Part shown: one piece after another, positions 1 through 8,236 of the stretch
How the letters are laid out: each line of letters starts with the position of its first letter
How positions within the stretch are numbered: the stretch's first letter is position 1
NCBI GenBank assembly: GCA_958405195.1
Contig: CATYDM010000012.1
Coordinates: 1-51,964, forward strand
DNA length: 51,964 nt
Source of the DNA: an uncultured Collinsella sp.
GTDB taxonomy: Bacteria; Actinomycetota; Coriobacteriia; Coriobacteriales; Coriobacteriaceae
Direction of reading: 5' to 3'
Translations under genes and position numbers: made by a program
Notes under the pieces: model-generated
Database searches by the model: none
Seen by the model: the letters and a program-made list of their open reading frames with translations, nothing else
Told to the model about the DNA's origin: nothing

Positions 1-101
1 CTTCGGTCAAGAAGATGTGCGATAAGTGCAAAATCATTAGGCGCCATGGCAAGGTCCTCGTCATTTGCGAGAACCCCCGTCATAAGCAGCGTCAGGGTTA
101 A
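1..101 (+). CDS. rpmJ: Ribosomal protein L36 (partial, 5' end outside window)
   Basis: The window opens inside this gene. The visible 32 residues carry the zinc-binding pattern of L36 (CDKC, then a Cys before the ENPRHKQRQG end). L36 is a small zinc protein of the large ribosomal subunit, and the Cys residues mark the C+ zinc-binding form. It sits directly upstream of rpsM, the usual place at the head of the alpha operon. The stop TAA is at 99-101 and an SD-like GAGAGGAG for rpsM follows at once. The start codon is not visible. Confidence 0.95.
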   Translation, partial: SVKKMCDKCKIIRRHGKVLVICENPRHKQRQG

Positions 102-115
102 GAGAGGAGACTACG

Positions 116-490
116 TTGGCCCGTATTAATGGTGTCGACCTCCCGCGTGAGAAGCGCGTTGAGATCGGTCTGACCTACATTTACGGCATCGGCCGCACCA
201 CTGCGACGAAGATCTGCGTCGAGTGCAACGTTAACGTGGATACGCGCGTTAAGGACCTCACCGAGGATGAGGTTAACGCCATTCGCGATTATATCGATAA
301 GAACCAGATCATGGTTGAGGGCGACCTCCGCCGTGAGCGCAACCAGAACGTCAAGCGCCTTATGGACATTGGCTGCAACCGCGGCCTTCGTCACCGCAAG
401 GGCCTCCCGGTCCGCGGCCAGCGCACCCACACTAACGCTCGTACCCGCAAGGGCCCGAAGCGTCAGATCGGTGCTAAGAAGAAGAAATAA
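116..490 (+). CDS. rpsM: Ribosomal protein S13
   Basis: Small-subunit head protein that contacts the P-site tRNA and the bridge to the large subunit. The 124-residue length and the opening ARINGVDLPREKRVEIGLTY are typical, as are the GLRHRKGLPVRGQRTHTNAR segment and the basic KKKK tail. The start is TTG, chosen because the GAGAGGAG SD site lies just upstream and the second residue onward matches the family start. It lies 14 nt after rpmJ and 14 nt before rpsK, in one operon. Confidence 0.97.
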   Translation: MARINGVDLPREKRVEIGLTYIYGIGRTTATKICVECNVNVDTRVKDLTEDEVNAIRDYIDKNQIMVEGDLRRERNQNVKRLMDIGCNRGLRHRKGLPVRGQRTHTNARTRKGPKRQIGAKKKK

Positions 491-504
491 GGAGCGCTAG
501 ATAG

Positions 505-909
505 ATGGCTACTGCTAAGAAGAACGTTCGCGCTGCCCGTCTGAAGCGCGCGGACCGTAAGAACATTTCCGTGGGCCAGGCTCACATTCGTTCTACGTTC
601 AACAACACGATCGTTTCGATCACCGATCCCCAGGGCAACGTCATTTCCTGGAAGTCGGCTGGCCAGGTGGGCTTCAAGGGCTCCCGTAAGTCCACGCCGT
701 TCGCTGCCCAGATGGCTGCCGAGGCTGCTGCCAAGCAGGCCATGGAGCACGGCATGAAGAAGGTTTCCGTCTTCGTCAAGGGCCCCGGCTCCGGTCGTGA
801 GACCGCCATCCGCTCCCTCCAGGCTGCTGGCCTCGAGGTCTCGAGCATCCAGGACAAGACCCCCATTCCGCACAACGGCTGCCGCCCCAAGAAGCGTCGC
901 CGCGTGTAA
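505..909 (+). CDS. rpsK: Ribosomal protein S11
   Basis: Small-subunit platform protein near the mRNA exit region. The 134-residue product contains the family segments GQAHIRSTFNNTIVSITD and VKGPGSGRETAIRSLQAAGL, and ends in the usual basic NGCRPKKRRRV. ATG start preceded by AAGGAGCG. It lies between rpsM and rpsD in the expected order, with a 19-nt gap to rpsD. Confidence 0.97.
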   Translation: MATAKKNVRAARLKRADRKNISVGQAHIRSTFNNTIVSITDPQGNVISWKSAGQVGFKGSRKSTPFAAQMAAEAAAKQAMEHGMKKVSVFVKGPGSGRETAIRSLQAAGLEVSSIQDKTPIPHNGCRPKKRRRV

Positions 910-928
910 CTGAAAGGATCGTATCAAT

Positions 929-1525
929 ATGGCAATCGACAGGACTCCTGTTCTTAAGCGCTGCCGTCAGCTCGGGATCGATCCCGCTGAGCTCGGTTAC
1001 AGCAGCAAGAAGGAATCTATCCGTCAGCCCAAGCGCCGTCGCAAGGAATCTGAGTACGGCATGCAGCTGCGCGAGAAGCAGAAGGTCAAGTTCATCTATG
1101 GCGTTCTGGAGAAGCAGTTCCACGGCTACTTCAACAAGGCCCGTAAGATGAACGGTGTCACCGGTGAGAACCTCATGATCATCCTTGAGTCTCGCCTCGA
1201 CAACGTCGTCTTCCGTCTTGGCTTCGCCCGCACCCGCAAAGAGGCTCGTCAGTCCGTCCGTCACGGTCACTTCACCGTGAACGGCAAGCGCGTGGACATC
1301 CCGTCCTACCGCGTCAAGGCCGGCGACGTCGTCGCTGTCGGCGAGAAGTTCCGTGACCTCCTCCCCATCAAGGAGGCCCTGATTTCCTCCGAGCGCTTTG
1401 AGGTCCCTGGCTGGCTCGAGGTCGATATCGAGAAGCTGTCTGGTAACGTGCTCGCTCTGCCGACGCGTGAGCAGATCAGCGGTGATATCAACGAGCAGCT
1501 CATCGTCGAGCTCTACTCTAAGTAG
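929..1525 (+). CDS. rpsD: Ribosomal protein S4
   Basis: Primary 16S rRNA-binding protein of the 30S body. The 198 residues include an N-terminal rRNA-binding part and an S4 RNA-binding domain from about residue 90 (LESRLDNVVFRLGFARTRKE, then VRHGHFTVNGKRVDIPSYRV). ATG start with GAAAGGATCG upstream. In several bacteria S4 represses this operon by binding its mRNA; no such site can be judged here because the operon start is outside the window. Confidence 0.97.
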   Translation: MAIDRTPVLKRCRQLGIDPAELGYSSKKESIRQPKRRRKESEYGMQLREKQKVKFIYGVLEKQFHGYFNKARKMNGVTGENLMIILESRLDNVVFRLGFARTRKEARQSVRHGHFTVNGKRVDIPSYRVKAGDVVAVGEKFRDLLPIKEALISSERFEVPGWLEVDIEKLSGNVLALPTREQISGDINEQLIVELYSK

Positions 1526-1557
1526 TCCATCCGGGCTGCTGAGGCTGGAGGTAATAC

Positions 1558-2499
1558 ATGTCAGAATTCATTAGGCCTCAGGTTCAGGTCGAAGAGATCA
1601 ACGAGACGTCTGCTCGTGTCTCCGTCGAGCCGCTCGAGCGTGGCTACGGCGATACGCTGGGTAACTCCCTTCGTCGCGTTCTTCTGTCCTCGCTCGAGGG
1701 TGCCGCCGTCGAGGCTATTCAGATCGATGGCGCGCAGCACGAGTTCATGACCATCCCTAACATGGTCGAGGATGTCACCGACATCGTCCTGAATGTCAAG
1801 GGTCTTGTCTTCAGGGCTCTCGGCACGACCGACGAGGCGACCGCCACCATTTCGGTTGACGGCCCCTGCGAGGTCACCGGTGCGGACTTCTTTATTCCGT
1901 CCGAGTTTGAGCTGGTCAACCCCGAGCAGCACATCGCTACGCTCACCGAGGGTGGCCATCTCACCATGAGCATGCGCATCGGCTATGGCCGCGGCTATGT
2001 TTCTGGCGAGGCCAACAAGCGCGACAACGATCCCATCGGTGTGATCCACGTCGACTCGCTGTACTCGCCGGTTTCCCGTTGCGCCAAGCTCGTTGAGGCT
2101 TGCCGTGTCGGTCAGCACACCGACTACGACCGCCTTGTCCTCGAGATCGAGACCAACGGCTCCATCGCCCCGCGCGACGCCGTGGTCCAGGCTGCCAATA
2201 TCATCAACCAGCATATGGCCGCCTTTATGAACCTTGCCGAGACCCCCGAGGTCGAGGAGGAGGCTTCGATCTTCGCTCCCGAGGTCACCAACGACAACGC
2301 CGAGCTGGACAAGCAGATCGAGGATTTGGACCTTTCCGTCCGTTCCTACAACTGCCTTAAGCGCGCCAGCATTCACTCGGTCCGTCAGCTCGTTGAGTTC
2401 TCGGAGAACGATCTGCTCAACATCCGTAACTTCGGTGTTAAGTCGATCGAGGAAGTGAAGGACAAGCTTGAGTCCATGGGCCTGAGCCTGAAGGCTTAA
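1558..2499 (+). CDS. rpoA: RNA polymerase alpha subunit
   Basis: Alpha subunit of RNA polymerase, the assembly scaffold and a target for activators and UP elements. 313 residues: N-terminal assembly domain to about residue 230 (GYGDTLGNSLRRVLLSSLEG is the classic alpha motif), an acidic linker, then the C-terminal DNA-binding domain (SYNCLKRASIHSVRQL and LLNIRNFGVKSIEEVKDKL, helix-hairpin-helix type). ATG start with GGAGGTAAT upstream. Fourth of the genes here transcribed with the ribosomal proteins. Confidence 0.98.
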   Translation: MSEFIRPQVQVEEINETSARVSVEPLERGYGDTLGNSLRRVLLSSLEGAAVEAIQIDGAQHEFMTIPNMVEDVTDIVLNVKGLVFRALGTTDEATATISVDGPCEVTGADFFIPSEFELVNPEQHIATLTEGGHLTMSMRIGYGRGYVSGEANKRDNDPIGVIHVDSLYSPVSRCAKLVEACRVGQHTDYDRLVLEIETNGSIAPRDAVVQAANIINQHMAAFMNLAETPEVEEEASIFAPEVTNDNAELDKQIEDLDLSVRSYNCLKRASIHSVRQLVEFSENDLLNIRNFGVKSIEEVKDKLESMGLSLKA

Positions 2500-2529
2500 T
2501 GCTTCGCATATTTGAGGAGAAACTAGACC

Positions 2530-2997
2530 ATGCGTCACAACGTTAAGAAGGGCCTGAAGCTCGGCACCGATGCGAGCCACACCAAGGCCATGAAGAAGAG
2601 CCTTGCTAAGGCCCTCTTCGAGAACGACCGCATCAAGACCACCGAGACCCGCGCTAAGGCGCTGCGTTCGGTCGTCGATCCGATCATCACCTGGGCCAAG
2701 AAGGGCGACCTGCACTCTCGTCGTCTGGCTATCGCCAAGCTCGGTGATAAGCAGCTCGTTGCCGAGATCTTCGACAAGGCTGCTCAGGGTATGTGGCAGG
2801 ACCGCAACGGCGGTTACACCCGCATCATGAAGCTCGGTAACCGCAAGGGCGACAACGCTCCCATCGTTATCATGGAGCTCGTCACCGAGCCTTGCACGCC
2901 TAAGGCTAAGAAGGCTGCTCCGGCCCCCAAGAAGGCCGCTGCTCCCAAGAAGGTCGAGGCTGCCGAGGAGGCTCCTGCTGAGGAGACCGCTGAGTAG
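2530..2997 (+). CDS. rplQ: Ribosomal protein L17 with Ala/Lys/Glu-rich C-terminal tail
   Basis: Large-subunit protein near the peptide exit tunnel. The first ~120 residues match the family (MRHNVKKGLKLGTDASHTKA, then ITTWAKKGDLHSRR-like core seen here as IITWAKKGDLHSRRLAIAKL). About 32 residues follow, rich in Ala, Lys, Pro and Glu, ending EEAPAEETAE. That tail makes the protein 155 residues, longer than the ~120 of many bacteria. Similar low-complexity tails are common in actinobacterial ribosomal proteins, and L31 in this window has one too. Last gene of the operon, followed by a terminator. Confidence 0.96.
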   Translation: MRHNVKKGLKLGTDASHTKAMKKSLAKALFENDRIKTTETRAKALRSVVDPIITWAKKGDLHSRRLAIAKLGDKQLVAEIFDKAAQGMWQDRNGGYTRIMKLGNRKGDNAPIVIMELVTEPCTPKAKKAAPAPKKAAAPKKVEAAEEAPAEETAE

Positions 2998-3023
2998 ACA
3001 ATCCGTCTGCATAGGCTATATTC

Positions 3024-3054
3024 GAGGGGTACGTTCGCGTACCCCTCTTTTTTT
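3024..3054 (+). terminator. Intrinsic terminator of the alpha/ribosomal operon
   Basis: A perfect 10-bp stem (GAGGGGTACG pairing with CGTACCCCTC) closes a TTCG tetraloop and is followed by seven T residues. It stands 27 nt after the rplQ stop. Confidence 0.95.
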
Positions 3055-3089
3055 GTCGAAATGCCATTGCCTGTTTGTTGGGAGCGTCC

Positions 3090-3914
3090 ATGACCGCGCC
3101 GTCTGATTTCAATTCGATTCCTGAGCTCGATGCCACGCTCGTTTTCCGCGTGGCCTACGATGGCTCGTCCTACAGCGGCTTTGCCGAGCAGCCCGGTCAG
3201 ACGACGGTTGCGGGCGAGTTGCGCCGCGCTATCGAGACGCTCCTGCGCCGCCCGATCGACCTGACGTGTGCGGGGCGTACCGATGCCGGCGTGCATGCGG
3301 TGGCACAGTTCATCAGCGTGCCCGTAACGGACGCTGAGTTGGCTTTGACGCGCCGTAGGTGGCTGAGGGCTATGGATGCCCTCCTGCCCAAAGATATCGC
3401 CATAAACGAGGTCTACAAGGCCCGTAAAGGCTTTTCTGCACGCTTTGATGCGCGTTCCCGTACGTATACGTACCGTATTGCCGATCGCGACGCGCGCCCT
3501 GTGCTTTCGCGCGGTGCGGTGTGGTGGCACCGCTACCCATTGGATGTTGAGGCGATGTCTGCGGCCTGTCCCGCGCTGCTGGGCGAGCAGGACTTCAAGA
3601 GCTTTTGCAAGGTGGCGTCTGCCGTTGGCAAGCCCACGCATCGCTGCGTGATGCGTGCCGAGTTTGGCCATGAGGTTGCGTTTGGCGAGGACATCCTGAC
3701 GTTTACCATCGAGGGCAATGCGTTTCTGCATTCGATGGTCCGCACGATCGTGGGCACGCTTGTCGAGATTGGCATGCATCGCCGTGAACCCGAGTGGATG
3801 CGCGAGGTCATCGATGCTTGCGACCGTACCGCTGCGGGCCCCACGGCTCCTGCCTGCGGCCTTACGTTTATGGGCGTGGATTACGATCCCGCCGAGCTTA
3901 TCGTGCTCGACTAG
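3090..3914 (+). CDS. truA: tRNA pseudouridine(38-40) synthase TruA
   Basis: Converts uridines 38-40 of tRNA anticodon arms to pseudouridine. 274 residues, normal for the family. The catalytic motif AGRTDAGVHAVAQF puts the nucleophilic Asp at residue 65. The dimer-type C-terminal half is present (GNAFLHSMVRTIVGTLVEIG). I chose the ATG at 3090 because GGGAG lies 5 nt upstream; TTG codons at 3075 and 3078 are in frame but lack an SD. truA commonly follows rplQ, although here a terminator separates them. Confidence 0.94.
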   Translation: MTAPSDFNSIPELDATLVFRVAYDGSSYSGFAEQPGQTTVAGELRRAIETLLRRPIDLTCAGRTDAGVHAVAQFISVPVTDAELALTRRRWLRAMDALLPKDIAINEVYKARKGFSARFDARSRTYTYRIADRDARPVLSRGAVWWHRYPLDVEAMSAACPALLGEQDFKSFCKVASAVGKPTHRCVMRAEFGHEVAFGEDILTFTIEGNAFLHSMVRTIVGTLVEIGMHRREPEWMREVIDACDRTAAGPTAPACGLTFMGVDYDPAELIVLD

Positions 3915-4075
3915 GGGAGGGCTCGACGCGTCGTGCGTCGACACCTGTCATCTGTGGGCTGCGCGTGTGCAACATCTGTTCTTGGCGTGCAATACAACTG
4001 GTGTCTCATTGCTTTTATTGGCGGGGTGTACCATGAACCACGGTTTGATTCATTGCTGTCGAGAGGACGGATAAC

Positions 4076-5116
4076 TTGGTTCGACGTGGCTCGCATCCGC
4101 GACTTTCGGTGATCCTTGTGGTAGAAGGTTCGCCCAGCTATGCGATGCGTGCGCTCGAGAGTATCCAGAACCAAGACCTCTACGATTTGCAGATTGTTGT
4201 TGTCTGCCGCGATGCTGCGCCCGGTGTGCGCCATTCGCTTCAAGTTGCTGCCGACAGGGACATCCATATTGATTTGATTGACGTCGAGGACGCGAAGCGC
4301 GGTGCTTGTCTTCGTGCCGGTTTTGCTGCCTCGCGTGGCTCTCAAATCATCGCTATGAACGCCGATGAGTGGTTAGCTCCGCAGTCCCTTTCCAAGATGG
4401 TCGACATCGCGTGCGATACTGCGGCAGACATAGTGTTCCCCACGGTGTCGCTCGACCGCTATGATGCACACCGAGAGCGCCATTCGCGCGTCTTGGATGT
4501 TGCCCCTATTGTCATCGAAGACAAGTCTTCGATGGTGACCGGGCTGTCCCAGTTGATTTTAGGCGGCCTAGTCGCTCAGACCTCTGGCGTGATGTACAGC
4601 CGCTCGCTGTTTGAGGCATGCCTTTTGTGCGACAAGGTGTTTCGCACAGTTGGGTTTATGGCGTGCGCGCTCTCGCGGGCGCAGTGCGTCTCCGGCTGCG
4701 GCGACGCTTGTTTCCACGCCGCGGCACCTAAGCTTACAGATGCCTTTGATCCCACCATGTATGCCAAGGTATCCGATGACATCCGAGCACTCGACGAGCT
4801 TGCGGACTCACTCTCGGAAGCAGATAGCGGTGGTCGGCTCAAGCTGGCAAGCCAAAAGTTCTACTTTGCCGGACTGGTCGCCTGCATCGAGAATTTGTGC
4901 CTGAGCCCGCACGGGTTGTCGTCAATCGAGCGTTCCGCCCGCATGCGTGATATGCTCGATGCGCCTCGAACCCGTCAGATGGTCGCCGCGCTCAAGGACA
5001 ACCATCGGGGACTCGGTCTGTTGTTTGGGCCGATTGCCAGCGCCAAGCCCGCGCGCTGCGTGATGTGTACGCATCTGGCAGCTTTTCTTAACCGGACGGG
5101 CGCAAAAACCGCCTAA
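4076..5116 (+). CDS. Glycosyltransferase family 2-like protein, substrate unknown
   Basis: 346 residues. The N-terminal ~110 residues look like a GT-A (family 2) fold: LSVILVVEGSPSYAMRALES, a DLQIVVVCRDA strand, then RAGFAASRGSQIIAMNADEW. The metal-binding DxD normally found at the last position is replaced by NADEW, so catalysis is doubtful. The rest, about residues 120-346, has no motif I recognise and no clear membrane segment. TTG start with GAGAGGAC upstream. It stands alone between truA and argR. It may be a sugar transferase of limited distribution or an inactive relative. Confidence 0.6.
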   Translation: MVRRGSHPRLSVILVVEGSPSYAMRALESIQNQDLYDLQIVVVCRDAAPGVRHSLQVAADRDIHIDLIDVEDAKRGACLRAGFAASRGSQIIAMNADEWLAPQSLSKMVDIACDTAADIVFPTVSLDRYDAHRERHSRVLDVAPIVIEDKSSMVTGLSQLILGGLVAQTSGVMYSRSLFEACLLCDKVFRTVGFMACALSRAQCVSGCGDACFHAAAPKLTDAFDPTMYAKVSDDIRALDELADSLSEADSGGRLKLASQKFYFAGLVACIENLCLSPHGLSSIERSARMRDMLDAPRTRQMVAALKDNHRGLGLLFGPIASAKPARCVMCTHLAAFLNRTGAKTA

Positions 5117-5248
5117 ACGGCTCATTACGAAACAAACTTGCATAGAATTGTTTCGAAATGCGTTCTTATACACAAAAGCCTTCAAATAGCGTTAAACTAT
5201 TCAATCACTGATTGATTGTCTCCGCCATCTTTTGGAGAGAGGGTTTGT

Positions 5249-5686
5249 ATGGCTAAAAAACGCAATGGGCGCCAGGATGCCATTAGAGATATTGTGCGCA
5301 ATAAGGACGTCCGTACGCAGCGCGTGCTGGTCGATGAGCTCCGTGCCATGGGCTTTGATTGCGCGCAGGCGACTGTCTCTCGCGATATTGCCGATATGGG
5401 GCTGCGTAAGCTCCCTGAGGGCATCTATGTTCTGGCAGAGGACCTGCACCTGCAGCGTATGGTTTCCGAGCTCGTAACGGGCGTTCTACGTACCGATAAT
5501 TTGGTCATGATCAAGGCTCAGCCTGGCACGGCTTCCGGCATCGCCGCCGCCGTTGATGCGGCAGAGTTGCCCGATGTGCTTGGCTCGCTTGCCGGCAACG
5601 ATACGATTTTGGTTATTGCCCAGACGGCCGAGGACGGCGAGCGTCTTGAGGCGCTGATCAATAAGCTGAGCAATTCTCGCAAGTAG
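5249..5686 (+). CDS. argR: Arginine repressor ArgR
   Basis: Hexameric transcription factor that senses arginine and represses arginine biosynthesis, or activates its catabolism. 145 residues. The N-terminal winged helix contains VDELRAMGFDCAQATVSRDIADMGLRKLP, and the C-terminal arginine-binding domain contains QPGTASGIAAAVDAAELPDVLGSLAGNDTILV. The ATG at 5249 was chosen because GGAGAGAGGG precedes it; an upstream in-frame ATG at 5216 has no SD. No arg genes are adjacent, so its targets lie elsewhere. Terminator follows. Confidence 0.95.
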   Translation: MAKKRNGRQDAIRDIVRNKDVRTQRVLVDELRAMGFDCAQATVSRDIADMGLRKLPEGIYVLAEDLHLQRMVSELVTGVLRTDNLVMIKAQPGTASGIAAAVDAAELPDVLGSLAGNDTILVIAQTAEDGERLEALINKLSNSRK

Positions 5687-5736
5687 GCGTGCGGGTCGTG
5701 CGCTCGGCACTGTGTGCGTGACATGGTGGCTTGTAA

Positions 5737-5764
5737 GGGGGTATCGACGTTGGTCGGTACCCCC
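5737..5764 (+). terminator. Intrinsic terminator after argR
   Basis: A 12-bp stem with one G-T pair (GGGGGTATCGAC against GTCGGTACCCCC) and a GTTG loop, followed by a weak T-rich stretch (TATATTGTTTG). It is in the right place, 50 nt past the argR stop, but the U-tract is poor. Confidence 0.65.
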
Positions 5765-5810
5765 TATATTGTTTGCCGGTATAACGACCATCCACCAGGT
5801 CGCTTTAAAC

Positions 5811-5852
5811 TAAAAGGCCCCCGAGCAGTTTAATAAGCTGCTCGGGGGCCTT
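5811..5852 (-). terminator. Intrinsic terminator of the penicillin-binding protein gene
   Basis: A 15-bp perfect stem (AAGGCCCCCGAGCAG and its complement) around a short AT-rich loop. Read on the minus strand it is followed by CTTTTAGTTT. It is convergent with the argR terminator. Confidence 0.9.
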
Positions 5853-5875
5853 GTTGCTAATGGCCGGATGAATTT

Positions 5876-8074
5876 CTAGCCAACAGTATCGTCAGGCGTG
5901 GGCGAGGGGTCGGGAGTGGGCGTAGGCGTGGGCGTAGGCGTGCCGCCATCGCCGCCGGTCGAACCACCAGTGGAGCCGCCCGTCGAGCCACCGGTCGTTC
6001 CGGTGCCGCCGGTGGTGTCGCCGCCCGTGGTCTCGGTGGTCGTGGTCGTCGTGGTGGTCGTTGTGGTGGTTTCCTCTTCGTCCTCGTTCTCGTCCTTGTC
6101 GTCGTTCTCCGTCTTCTTGGTGTTGTTGGTGCCGTAGAACTTCCAGACGCTGTTGTTCTTGTAGGTGGGCGCCGTTCCGGTCGCAAACTCCTCGCGCTCG
6201 GTACCGGTCAGAACGGTGTTCATAAACCGCTTAAAGACAGGCAGGTTGGTGCTGTCGCCCAGCAGGTCCGTGCCGTATTTTTGGATGGGGATCTCACCTG
6301 CGGAATAGCCGGTCCACAGGGCGCACGCCAGCTGCGGGGTATAGCCGCAGAACCACAGGTTGGTGGTGTTGTCGGTGGTGCCCGTTTTGCCGGCATAGGG
6401 CTGGTTGACGCTCAGGGCGCCAGCAGCACCTGTACCGCTGCCCTGCATGACGCCGGACAGAACATCGGTGACCGCGGCGGCCTCGCCCTCGGTAAGCACC
6501 TGTGAGGGATTGTCCGTGTGCTGGTACAGCACCGAACCGGTACGAGAGTCAATCTCGGTGATGGCGATCGGCTGACGATAGTAGCCGCCGTTGGCAAACG
6601 TCGCGTAGGCGGCGGCCATCTCGAGCGGCGAGATCGAGCCAGTGCCGAGGGTCATGACGGGAACGTCCTCGATGTTGTCCTTGGCGGGATCGATGCCGAG
6701 CTTTTTGACGAGCGAGATGATCTTGCTGTTGCCGACGGCTTCCGCCACCTGGATGTAGCCGGTGTTGGAGGAGTATGCCGTCGCCTGCTTAAGCGTGATG
6801 TTGCCATAGCTATGGTTGGCGTAGTTTTGGACCTCGGTCGTGGTGCCCTTGGCCTTGAGCGGCGAGTTGCAGTTGAGGGTGACGTTGGGGTTCATGCCGT
6901 TTTGGATGGCAGTTGCCAGCGTAAAGGCCTTAAAGGTGGAGCCGACGGGGCGCTTCGCCGTAGCGTGGTTCACATGGTTCTCGTCGGCGTTGTAGTCGTA
7001 GCCGCCCACCATGCACTTGATGTAGCCAGTCTTGGGGTCGACGACGACCATGCCCATGTCCAGGCCGTCGAGCGAGAGCGTGTCGAGCTGCTCGCGGACG
7101 GCATTCTCTGCCACCTGCTGCATCGTGGGGTCGATGGTGGTCTTGACGGTCAAGCCGCCCTTAAAGAGCACGTCGGTCGAGAACTCCTGCTCCAGCAGCT
7201 GCTTAACATAGGCGACAAAGTAGGGCTGCGAGTATACGTCGACGCCGCTGCCCGAGATTTCGGTCACGTTGAGGGTGATGGGCTCGGCCTGTGCGGCATC
7301 GTGCTCCTCCTGCGTGATGTGGCCCAGGCGCAGCATGTTGTCGAGGACCTTGTTGCGACGGGACAGCGCTAGGTCGGGGTTGACCGTGGGGTCGTACTGC
7401 GAGGGCGAGTTGGGAAGGCCGATGAGCAGCGCCGCCTCGCTCAGGGTGAGGTCTGCGGCGCTCTTGGACAGGTAGGTCTCGGCGGCGGCCTCAATACCGT
7501 AGGCGCCGTGACCGTAATAGATGGTGTTGAGGTACATCATGAGGATCTCGTCTTTGGAGTACATGTCCTCCATCTTGACGGCGATGTAGGCCTCGCGCAC
7601 CTTACGCTCGATGGTCGAGTCGAACTGCTCCTCCTGCAGGATGGTGTTGCGCACCAGCTGCTGGGTGATAGTCGAGGCGCCTTCGTGCCCGCCGCCGAGG
7701 GTTGCCACCGCAGCACGCGCGATACCCCACAGGTCGATACCGCCGTGCTCGTAGAAGCGCTCGTCCTCGACGTCAACGGTGCCCTGCAGCACGTAGGGGG
7801 AGACCTCGTCCTTGGTGATGGACTTGCGGTTTTGCGTGTAGAAGCTCGCGATCTTGTTGCCGTTGCAGTCGACGATCTCGGTGGGCTCGCTCACCAGATA
7901 CGCGTTGGCGTCGGTGTAGTCGGGCAGATCGGACAGCCAGCGGTTGACGTTGCCGACCATGCCGATGCCAAACGCCACGCCCGCAATCAGCAGAAAGCCC
8001 AAAAACGAGAGCAGGATTATGGGCAGGGCATGCGTCTTTGAACGGCTGCGTCCCTGTCGTTGGCGAGGACCCAT
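5876..8074 (-). CDS. Class A penicillin-binding protein (PBP1A type, transglycosylase/transpeptidase)
   Basis: Polymerises and crosslinks peptidoglycan. 732 residues from the ATG at 8074, which has GGAGGT six nt upstream; a longer reading frame from 8197 lacks an SD. Order: short basic cytoplasmic tail, one transmembrane segment (about residues 17-42), GT51 transglycosylase domain (catalytic Glu about residue 103 in VDVEDERFYEHGG), transpeptidase domain with STFK (379), SSN (435) and KTGTT (563). The C-terminus is a Lys/Asp/Glu stretch, then a run of about 12 Thr, then Gly/Ser/Thr repeats and TPTPTP. This tail is probably a flexible wall-spanning region. Divergent from the U32 gene. Confidence 0.95.
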   Translation of the reverse strand: MGPRQRQGRSRSKTHALPIILLSFLGFLLIAGVAFGIGMVGNVNRWLSDLPDYTDANAYLVSEPTEIVDCNGNKIASFYTQNRKSITKDEVSPYVLQGTVDVEDERFYEHGGIDLWGIARAAVATLGGGHEGASTITQQLVRNTILQEEQFDSTIERKVREAYIAVKMEDMYSKDEILMMYLNTIYYGHGAYGIEAAAETYLSKSAADLTLSEAALLIGLPNSPSQYDPTVNPDLALSRRNKVLDNMLRLGHITQEEHDAAQAEPITLNVTEISGSGVDVYSQPYFVAYVKQLLEQEFSTDVLFKGGLTVKTTIDPTMQQVAENAVREQLDTLSLDGLDMGMVVVDPKTGYIKCMVGGYDYNADENHVNHATAKRPVGSTFKAFTLATAIQNGMNPNVTLNCNSPLKAKGTTTEVQNYANHSYGNITLKQATAYSSNTGYIQVAEAVGNSKIISLVKKLGIDPAKDNIEDVPVMTLGTGSISPLEMAAAYATFANGGYYRQPIAITEIDSRTGSVLYQHTDNPSQVLTEGEAAAVTDVLSGVMQGSGTGAAGALSVNQPYAGKTGTTDNTTNLWFCGYTPQLACALWTGYSAGEIPIQKYGTDLLGDSTNLPVFKRFMNTVLTGTEREEFATGTAPTYKNNSVWKFYGTNNTKKTENDDKDENEDEEETTTTTTTTTTTTETTGGDTTGGTGTTGGSTGGSTGGSTGGDGGTPTPTPTPTPDPSPTPDDTVG

Positions 8075-8236
8075 ATATTGACCTCCAGGTATGTCGTGCC
8101 GGACGGTGGATGTGCCGTCGAGGCAGGATGGACATAAGTTATTACACGATAAACCAAACGGGGCGCGCGAGGCCTCGTGTATGCTGGAAGACGGCATTTT
8201 TCAGAGTGAATGCATACCTTGGTAAGGAGTTTGCCG

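Noticed and set aside
5120..5248. ARG-box operator before argR
   Set aside because: Only a half-site-like TATTCAAT is visible; a second half at the right spacing was not found.
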